DNA from: Micromussa lordhowensis
Taxonomy: Eukaryota; Cnidaria; Anthozoa; Scleractinia; Lobophylliidae
DNA length: 64,000 nt
Direction: 5' to 3'
NCBI GenBank assembly: GCA_964020085.1
Contig: OZ026596.1
Span: 32,036,022-32,100,021 of the forward strand
A program made the translations under genes and the position numbers. Under the pieces are notes generated by a model. That model was not told where the DNA came from and ran no database searches. It saw only the letters and a list, made by a program, of their open reading frames with translations. Of the stretch, positions 55,975 to 64,000 are shown in pieces. Each line of letters begins with the position of its first letter. The first letter of the stretch is position 1.

Positions 55975-58900
55975 ATGGAAACTCGAGATGATAAATCAGG
56001 TCTAAAAGCCGAAGACGATCCGAGAGTGACTATGCCACAGGATTCAGAGAAGGGTGAGTAAAATAATGGCGTAAACAATATAGCACTCGTAACTCGTGGA
56101 ACCCTGCTCGATGGAACGCGTTCCTCGCGAGTCTACTCGCGGTTTTTGACGACAGGAAACTGATTTGAAAGCAATTACAAAATCGTACCTTGTAGTTAGA
56201 TTTTCAAAGTTACCTATTTGAATTTGCGTGGTTTCACTGCAAAGTTTGGGACCACTCCTATGGGCTATAAGAGTACATTGTAGGCTATGGAGAAATGGAG
56301 TTGATCTGTCAAACAACAACAGAAAATCTGCCGGCCAATTAGAAGGAAACTCAGTGCGAAATTGTGCGCTCGCGCGGCAGCTTTTAAGGTCTATTCTTCT
56401 CTTTGCAGCCGACGAATTGGTCGAAATTTCGGTCAAGATGTGCTATTTCCCAACTCGTCGCTTTCGGTTTATTGGAATAGTCCTGAAAAATTCCTCAAGT
56501 TTTCTGACCATACCTTTCCGTCAATGAGCGCGTGAGAATTCGCCAATATCCTTCAACTTGTCTCATTGCAAGTTGAAACCCAGTGTTACGCGTATTACCA
56601 CGTTGTGACCAAGGGTTGCTCGTATAACCGCCGAAGCAGCTCTTGCGATTGGCTGTCAGCTAAGCGCAGCTACGCAGCAAATTAAAAAATACATGGCTGA
56701 CGGAGAACACGAGCCTGAATTCGAAGTAGACCAGAAACTCTCGGAAAGTCAGAAATCTGCCATATAAAAGACCTCAAGGGTTATCGTTGTCTTTGGGACA
56801 CCTCGTTTGTCGATTCAAAACAAGCAACAAATTAAAAGGAAAAAGGCTTGGATAAACTGTCAAAAAAATACAACTTATCGCCCCTCTACTGTCTCCGGAA
56901 AATCCATTGTAGCATGTAAACTTTTCGATTTCATTAGCGAGTCCTTTCCCTGTCTTCACCGAGCAAAAGGCCCAAACAGAGGGCGGCAAGCGATCTCTTC
57001 TAACAAACAAAGAATGGAGCAGCCGGCATCTTAGTCTACACACGACTGACTTATCACACACGCACGATTCCGCAAACTTGCAATACTTTATTTGCTGCGA
57101 CAAGACGACAAAATGTTGCCCGTATTTCCGGACCTTTAGGGGTAAAATTCGTAGTTCGATATCACTTGGTGTAACTGGAACTAAGATAACCGCTATGCAA
57201 TAATATTGTCGAGTATTACATGCTAGTGGACAGTCCCATCATAAATTAATAAAAATAGCTTTAAACTAAATCATTGCTATAAGAATTGTTGTATTTTATT
57301 TGCCATCCTTTTGCAGCAATTCTTCTTGTAAAAGTGTCTCATTGACAAGTACAACTATGCATTAAAAAATAAACTTGAGTGACAAAAGTTTTAGAAACCC
57401 AGCTTTTTTGTTGCCAGAGATTTCTTTGAAAAGCCTGGTCTTATTGAGGTGTAGTAGAACCTTGAAGGATTTGTTAAGAAAAGGTGGAGCTCAGAGGTTA
57501 GTTATATTTTCAAATCGGAGTCATTAATAAAAGAGACAGTTTAAAAGTGGATGTCATATGTATTTTTAACTGATAGAACAAGGGAAGAGGAGTATATTTA
57601 TATTTGAAATGGAGTGGGGTTTAAAAATCAAGGAGGCAAACAAAAAGAGCGAATTGTTTTCAATAAAATGTTGTAAATATTTTTTTGTTTTATTTTATGT
57701 TTTATATATTTTTATATTTTTTAGTTTTTTTAGTTGGTTAATTTCTGTTTAGAAACAATCGGGAGAAATGTTAAACAGTTCATCCACGAAACTTTCTTCC
57801 TCGCTTGGAGGGAACAAATCGTTGTAGTTAAGCTGTTGTGAGACATGCAGTTTTACTCTGTGTCCAGAAAATTTGATTCGTTTTCCATTGATTCTTGAGG
57901 GAAGTCTGCATTTGAACATTTCTTTGAGTCGCTTGATGATTCGTCGAGTCTTCACAACACCGCAGTAAGCAATGTAAACAAAAACGGCCACTACGCCTCC
58001 AAACATCAGTATTGGGGCCACAACCGCTAGGAATGGCACCAGAGATATCACAAGGACTCCCTCGAATACTGTTAGCGCGGTGAAGAAGATGACCACAAAG
58101 GAGCCGAGTACAAACGATACGAAGATGATGACAGGAAATAAGCCAAAGCCAAAGACGATAGCTAGGAATATTGCGATCACGGGATAGGCGTGGCTAAACT
58201 CTTTGGCTTGCCTGTATCTGTGCAAGGCTTGACAATTCTTTAGGCTCTCCAAGCAGTCGGCTTGATAGTTCTTCGTGATCTCCCAGCAGTCAGTCAGCCA
58301 CTGTGCAAGGAACTTGCCAACATCCATGGCGAGAAAGAAAACTAAGGAAGATAAAGAAATACACAGTTACAATGGTATTACTAACCAACTTCGGAAAATG
58401 CGGCGTTATGGAAAACATGCCCACGGTATTGTTAAGAGAAGATCAGGGGTTTTTTGGCTTTAAAAAAAGGAGCATCTTGTAAAGACGAAATGAATGCCCT
58501 TTCTTTTCTTTCTTTCATGTGCTGACTCACTAGGTGCGCTGCGCGGTTTTCATGTTCCCACTTTAACGTGATGCGCTATAAGCTTCCCTTCTTACAAACC
58601 AAACCACTTCTAAACTGAAACTGATTTGCACTCGTAGTTTGATCTTACCTAAGAGTGTGTACGATCACACACTTAGATTATTCTCTTGTCTTTGTTATCG
58701 AGCTAGCTATACAGGACTCCAAAAAGTGATTTTGTTGGATAACTCGCGAGACCGAGAAGAATGATTTAATTACGATATTGTGATTCGTGACGTGCAATAA
58801 ATTAATACGTCACCTTTTGGTCACATGTAATACCACGCACGCGCAACTTTACGTTGTAATTTTGGTCGAGTTGTGATCCAGTCTATTGGAAGTTTTTTGT

Positions 58901-61734
58901 AACCTGGGTCCACCGCGTTTAAATGAACAAAAAACGAGGGTGACGTGTTCTAACGAGGAAAAAACAAGGGTAGAAGAAGGCAGATGGAGTGCCGCTGTTG
59001 TACAGCGTTGGTACAGACGCGTGCATTTTCCCGCCCTTGGCGTGGCTTCCTGGTTTTTCTTTACGTTCTGATTGTTTGTTTATTTGTTTTGTTTGTTTAT
59101 TAATGAAGAGAACGCGGTCCTAATAAATTTCTTTTTTCTATTTTTTCACTTTGTAACTTTGGTCATGATTTTCCTTCCTAGTTTTCAATTTATGTTCTTT
59201 CTTAGCAAGTAAAGGTACCTTTACTGTGGAAGAGGCGATCGACAAAATTGGTTATGGACCTTTTCAAGTAAAACTGATGTTTGTAATCGGCTTGGCTTGG
59301 GTGAGTCTTTGAAAACGTCTTCTCCGAGATTCCCTTATGATCATTCTCTATCACTTGTAAGAAAAGTCAAAAGTAGTAAAGCTAAATCTCGATATATCGT
59401 GCACCATATAATTTAGAGATGTTGAAGTCGAAGGTGAAAGTAGGCGTGTAAAAAGTTATGATTGTCGTTCATTTTGAAGAGCTCTGGCTTTGCTACTTAG
59501 ATGGCGGACTCGATGGAAGTGACGATACTGGCCATTGTATGTCCTGCAATCCGATGTGAATGGAATTTGGCCACGTGGCAAGAAGCAACGATAACTACGG
59601 TATGTCAGGAATCTATAATTTAGGTTAATGTTATCGATAGTGATTAATAGTTTGTCATTATTTTAAGCAACAGTTTCTGAATTAGCAGTAATTGTCGCTT
59701 TTAAGTAACAGGAATACGGCCTGTGCGGTATTGACGTTAATTGGTTCGAACAACGGGTCCGAGCCAAAAAGATTCCCCAGAGAAAAACAATACACTACAA
59801 TTTGTTATCATTATTTGCTTATTATGTCTTCGCAGGCCGTCTTCTCTGGGATGACAATAAGCACTTGCATCTGGGGCTACGTTTCAGATAACTTTGGAAG
59901 AAAGATGGTAACGGGCCTTTTTCTAATCTTGTTTTTCGTACATCTTAATTTTTCTAACCCTTTCAAGCTGTCTCGCAGACACAGAGACATATATTGGGGG
60001 TACCCGGCTAACTGTGTACCATGAACCCCTCCAGAACGAATAAAAAATACTTCTTGTAAGTCATCAGACTCTTTTGATCCCTTTTCTCCTCTACATTAGG
60101 TTTCGAAGAGGGGGTGAGTTCGAGGGGATAGAGAGAGGATGCACCAACAACAATGAGACAAGGGACTTTTGTGCTTTACAGTTTCCTCTTATCTTGAACG
60201 CGCGCTTGTAGGCGAGAGGCGTCTGTGTAGACAGTTCCATAGCTATGATTTCGTTAATAGAAGTTTTCTTTTCACCTTGCACGTGTTTCATGTTCCACAC
60301 AGGAAGTGTTGGCTTGCACTGTTGTTATTTTTGTTGGTGCCTTGCTTAGTACGTTTGCACCAAACTACTTTTGGATCATGGTGTTCAGTACCGTGGTTGG
60401 ACTGGGGATGGGAGGCGTGGCCCAATGGTAAGACGCATGCGTAAACCACTTGATGTATGTCAGTCTATCTTGCGCTTAGTCCGTCGAATCCTGGGGGCGA
60501 GAAGCACGCTAAAGGATCTCGTTTCTTGGCCCCACGATTTTGCGCGGCCAGTTAGTTCTCGCGGTTCTCTTTCGCGTCACACACGACAGACTAAGCAAAA
60601 GATGGACGACCTGTGTACAACGGCGGTCACGCTGGGTGGGGGGGGGGGGGATAAACGGGCCGCTATAGAGAGGTGGCCATTGTACGTAGTGGAGAGGAGG
60701 TTTGATTTTGTTAAGGGTAAATAGTATAGGACAGGGCTGGTAAAAATATCTTGCTGTTGTGGAGGAGTTGGCCTTTACAGAGACGTGGCCGTTAGTGAAG
60801 ATTCCACTGTACTTGTAAGACTTCTGTGTTTTCAGTGGTTAATTATTACTCGTTACAAAAATGTTGAAATCACTTTTGATAATCACGTCAATGGAGGGAG
60901 CCCTTAAGCAGAGCAAACAACAGGACAGGAAAACTACTAACCAAAAACTAAATTAAGTATTTTACAACAAAGGGATCAAGAAACATGGTGGCTTGACATG
61001 TACACAAGTAAACCATACTGTTTATAACTAGATATTCAAATTTTTATCGAGTTGTGCTTATTTGTCTAGCTGTTCATTTATCTGTTTTATCATCTTAGCA
61101 TGAATCTTTGGGCTGAGTTCCTTCCAAGCAAACGAAGAGGAGTCTCACTTAATGCTCTTTCGGTAAATACGCGCATTGCTTTATTCTCTGACAACAGACT
61201 AAAGTAAGGACGTGGCTTGTCTTTGAAAGCAATATATACGTACTGTTAAGTGTTTTTCATAGTTGATTGGTGAACTCCTTAATAGTCCTCTAGTCTAGAA
61301 GAACGATCGGCTTCCAGATCTGAAAATCAAGTTCTCTTTGGTATTTTGTACTGGAATGTTCCTTTATAGACCTTAAGGGGATTGTGGTTCGTACTGTACA
61401 CAGCAAACACAACCAGAATGTTTTGGTTCGATGGTAGGGATAAGATTGGGACAGAAAATCAGCGGATGCATTTATCTCAGAAAGCCGAGCGGCCCCTGTC
61501 ATTTCTCATACGTATACTAAACCATAACACCATATAGGCCACATCGATCACAATATAACTACAACAACGCACACAACACTCAGAATATTGACAACACCCT
61601 TCACGCCCACTAGAAAGCTGTGCGTGATAAATTGTTTTGAAGTATTCAACTTACCGCCCGGTACATTCCTTCCCCCCCCCCCCCCCCCCCCCGTGGCACA
61701 ACGCGCAACATTTGAATTTTCAATAAAGGGGGCA

Positions 61735-61771
<37 letters not shown>

Positions 61772-64000
61772 TATTACAAGATAATTTGGTTTTATCAACT
61801 GGGTTGATAATGTGAATTGTCCACCGTAAAGAGATTCGGAAGCTGACGTTTCGAGCGTTAGCCCTTCGTCGGAGCGAATCCTTCGTCGGATTCGCTCCGA
61901 CGAAGGGCTAACGCTCGAAACCTCAGCTTCCGAATCTCTTTACGGTGGACAATTCACATTATCAACCCAGTTGATAAAACCAAATTATTTGAATTTTCAG
62001 TTGGTCAAGTTCCATTCCCTGGGCCACAAATCGACGCGATCAAATGCCCCCGCCCCCTGGGACATAATTAAGTAGCTAAAATGAGCGATAGAAAAATTAG
62101 ACCTCATTTGCCGCCTACGCCATAGGACTTTCACGTGGTATCTATTAGGTAAACGAAAATTCCTTTCTTAATTAACATTCATAATGTCAGTGTCACCCTC
62201 TATTTTTTTAGATTAATACATTGTAAGTCCTGTTGTTCTCGTTGCAGTTATCATGGTCTCTAGGATCTTGCTTGGAGATTCTTGTTGCTCTCGTGGTGAT
62301 GCCCACGCTGGGTTGGAGATGGCTGTTCTTCATCTCCTCGCTCCCTCTGCTTCTTTTTATTTGTTGTAGTAAGGTGAGAAACACGCTTTAACTGTACTCT
62401 AGTCAATAAATCCCTGGCCCATTACCTCCCGGAGATTCTCAAAACTTAAAACTCAAAACTGACTCGCAGATTTGTTTAATATAGGTCATCGGCTAAGGCA
62501 GAAAAAGGATACACTGTTGAAAGAGAAACTTTAAATTGGCCCATATTAGCATTCAAGGAAAATAGACGGAAAGGTGATGAAGAAAGCTTGATTTTACAAG
62601 GCTAGTACCGAGTGGCCAAGTCAGTCATTGTGAATTACTCAGACACATTCATTGTAAACTATGACACAAATACATGTCTAAAACAATGGAAATAGGAAGG
62701 GAAGTTCAAGTCGCTCAATAATCTATTTTAATCCGAATTAAATGATTTCATATTTTACTTCTAATATCCCGCTTACACGTTTTTTTTTTGTTTTTAGCTA
62801 GTTCCAGAGTCACCTCGTTTCTACATGGCAGCTGGCAAGCCAGAAAAAGCTTTATGTATTCTACAGCGGATCGCTAAAGAAAACAAGAAAGAACTTCCTC
62901 CAGGAGAACTAGTCGCTACAGAAAAACACGAGGTATGTTATGGCGGAAGTGGGAGTCTTCATTATCTACCTCAACCGTGAAAAATCTCTTTGGTACTCAG
63001 AATTTCAATTAAGAAAGAAATGCTGGACCAACAAGGTTGATATTTTTTTTTACAGATATCGCGAGGAAGAATAACAGATCTTTTTTCTCCTGAATTCCGA
63101 ACATCTACAATTTTATTATGGATCATTTGGTGAGCGATCTATTCCTTCACACGCACAGCATTCTTTAATTTATACTAAGAACTTGGCTCGCATTAGTCTG
63201 TCCACAGACGTTTACTTTGCTGAGCTTTCGATCTCAACGAACTCAAGACAAAACAGAGGGTCTGTGGACATACTAGGGGCGTGTTGTTTCGACCGACGTT
63301 TGAGATTTAGCACTCCCTTGTTTTTTTTTCTTATTTGTCTTTCGAGTCCATTGTTGCCTTAGCCACTGAACACATTTCCTAAATCCTACGTGGAATTTTT
63401 CCGTAGTCATCTCTTCAGATATTCTTTTTTTGACAGTCACCGAGCGGTCACACCAAGATAAGTAGCTTTAGTATATTTGAATTCGTTTGGACCAAAGTAA
63501 AAATTTAAGTTAACAGATGGCACTAGTTGGCAAGTAACTTCGGTCAATGTTTCTTTCTGTTTACAGGTTCAGTAGCCACTTTGTAATCTATGGAATAGCG
63601 CTTATAACGACTGAGATGTTTTCTAGAGTGGATCCTTGTAGAGGTAACTAACGTGGTCCTAAGAGCGCTCCGTAGAAATTTTTAAACTTTGCAAAACGTT
63701 GTCAGGTATCATAATTCGATGAGAAAAATGGGGATCATCGAGCTCGTTTTTAAGTTATAAGTGCTTAAAGCTAAAATTTGGTGTGTTTTAATACGTTATA
63801 ATGCTGTCATGAAAGTAAGCTCATTGTGACATGTCATGGAATTTACCATAACTTGTTAACCAATGATTAGTCATTCGCAGTTCATATCGTTATCAAAGCA
63901 TCAGCTGAAAAGTGTTTTGTTGTTGTATATAATTGTAGGTATCAATCCTGAGGGGGCTAGTACTACGAATACTACGAATACACACGAGTCTGCGCCTTGC
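55975..64000 (+). CDS. SV2/SVOP-like major facilitator transporter (5' part, runs off the window)
   Basis: Exons: 55975-56053 (ATG), 59206-59300, 59501-59599, 59836-59907, 60303-60427, 61099-61162, 62248-62373, 62798-62932, 63056-63129, 63567-63643 and 63939-64000 (cut). All are GT-AG and phases agree over ~335 residues. SVOP-like features: FTVEEAIDKIGYGPFQ before TM1, GLAWMADSMEVTIL (TM1), CEWNLATWQ, GYVSDNFGRKM (MFS loop 2-3 motif), AEFLPSKRRG after TM4, TLGWRWLF, LVPESPRFYMAAGKPEKA and ITDLFSPEFR. SVOP and its relatives are 12-TM vesicular or plasma-membrane transporters with poorly known substrates, related to organic-cation transporters. An Asn/Thr-rich loop (NTTNT, glycosylation sites) begins at the window edge. 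Intron 1 (3.1 kb) contains an antisense gene. Confidence 0.93.
57749..58327 (-). CDS. Promethin / lipid droplet assembly factor 1-like protein, nested in an intron
   Basis: 192 residues, single exon. Residues ~46-124 form a block of four adjacent hydrophobic segments (PVIAIFLAIVFGFGLFPV, then LGSFVVIFFTALTVFEGV, then ISLVPFLAVVAPILMFGGV, then a shorter one). It is preceded by a Cys- and aromatic-rich amphipathic N-terminus and followed by a basic stretch (KTRRIIKRLKE) and an acidic tail. This is the arrangement of the promethin domain (LDAF1/TMEM159), which with seipin marks lipid-droplet formation sites in the ER. Identification is by pattern. It lies antisense in intron 1 of the SVOP-like gene, with AT-rich DNA and AATAAA-like signals downstream. 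Confidence 0.72.
   Translation of the reverse strand: MDVGKFLAQWLTDCWEITKNYQADCLESLKNCQALHRYRQAKEFSHAYPVIAIFLAIVFGFGLFPVIIFVSFVLGSFVVIFFTALTVFEGVLVISLVPFLAVVAPILMFGGVVAVFVYIAYCGVVKTRRIIKRLKEMFKCRLPSRINGKRIKFSGHRVKLHVSQQLNYNDLFPPSEEESFVDELFNISPDCF
61672..61692. repeat. Poly-C run
   Basis: About 21 consecutive C bases in an SVOP-like intron; the length is likely unreliable. Confidence 0.8.
61833..61880 (-). ncRNA. Hammerhead-ribozyme-like motif in PLE dimer, left arm
   Basis: Same 48-nt motif as at 24358-24405 with the GTC triplet intact. Confidence 0.4.
61889..61936 (+). ncRNA. Hammerhead-ribozyme-like motif in PLE dimer, right arm (triplet mutated)
   Basis: Same motif, but the base after GAAAC is C, turning the GTC cleavage triplet into CTC and breaking the closing pair. 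This copy is expected to be inactive. Confidence 0.4.

Larger units (their letters stand above)
61737..61990. mobile_element. Head-to-head dimer of PLE pseudo-LTR ends
   Basis: Two inverted copies (61781-61880 and 61889-61990) of the PLE 3' segment found at 24340-24458 meet at an 8-bp centre. The left side extends outward with the same flank (GTTTCTAAAGAAAC ... GGTGGGAGTATTACAAGAT) that follows the remnant at 24458. It encodes nothing. Confidence 0.8.

Overview
The window is animal nuclear DNA: AT-rich, with multi-exon genes, GT-AG introns, MITEs, a tRNA-derived SINE, LINE and Penelope-like remnants and one run of 200 N. The gene content and repeat style fit an anthozoan cnidarian (coral or sea anemone). 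That placement is an inference, because no taxon-specific marker is present.

Layout. (1) 0.9-3.3 kb, + strand: a small secreted peptide precursor with six cysteines and all phase-1 introns, possibly an insulin/relaxin-superfamily hormone. (2) 5.8-7.6 kb, - strand: a two-exon secreted single-domain Kunitz protein with a LINE remnant in its intron. (3) 8.5-13.3 kb: a compact 4.74-kb element with ~280-bp terminal inverted repeats (TIRs). It carries four virus-like genes (a C2H2-P-loop packaging-type ATPase, a basic glycine-rich core/pX-like protein, a small conserved Polinton/adintovirus-type protein and an acidic zinc-ribbon protein). The genes are expressed divergently from a ~0.9-kb GGA-repeat region, and the TIRs supply the poly(A) signals. 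A 529-bp direct repeat flanks it on both sides. (4) 20.3-21.5 kb, + strand: an intronless rhodopsin-class GPCR. (5) 22.9-25.5 kb, + strand: a small secreted peptide gene whose intron holds a Penelope-like remnant with hammerhead-ribozyme-like motifs, followed by an unidentified 164-codon ORF. (6) 26.4-39.6 kb, - strand: a transmembrane channel-like (TMC) gene resolved into 19 exons, one hidden in the N gap. (7) 39.6-44.4 kb: repeat-rich intergenic DNA with (CATAAG)n palindromes. (8) 44.4-46.7 kb, - strand: PGAM5. (9) 46.8-54.5 kb, + strand: a C11orf54 (PTD012) ester hydrolase gene. It is head-to-head with PGAM5, with 154 bp between the start codons. Its introns hold a Mutator-like element, a MITE and a 1.3-kb minisatellite rich in AACCGGTT. 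(10) From 56.0 kb to the window end, + strand: the 5' part of an SV2/SVOP-like MFS transporter, with a promethin/LDAF1-like gene nested antisense in its first intron.

The host genes look unrelated in function: secreted peptides, a receptor, an ion channel, a mitochondrial phosphatase, a small hydrolase, a lipid-droplet protein and a transporter. The most unusual material is the compact virus-derived element at 8.5-13.3 kb. Other notable items are the Mutator-like element carrying a start codon plus splice donor in each arm, one of them in phase with the downstream host exon, and the minisatellite of Grainyhead/CP2-type sites. Exon coordinates were derived by reading splice sites and phases by eye; no search or alignment program was run.
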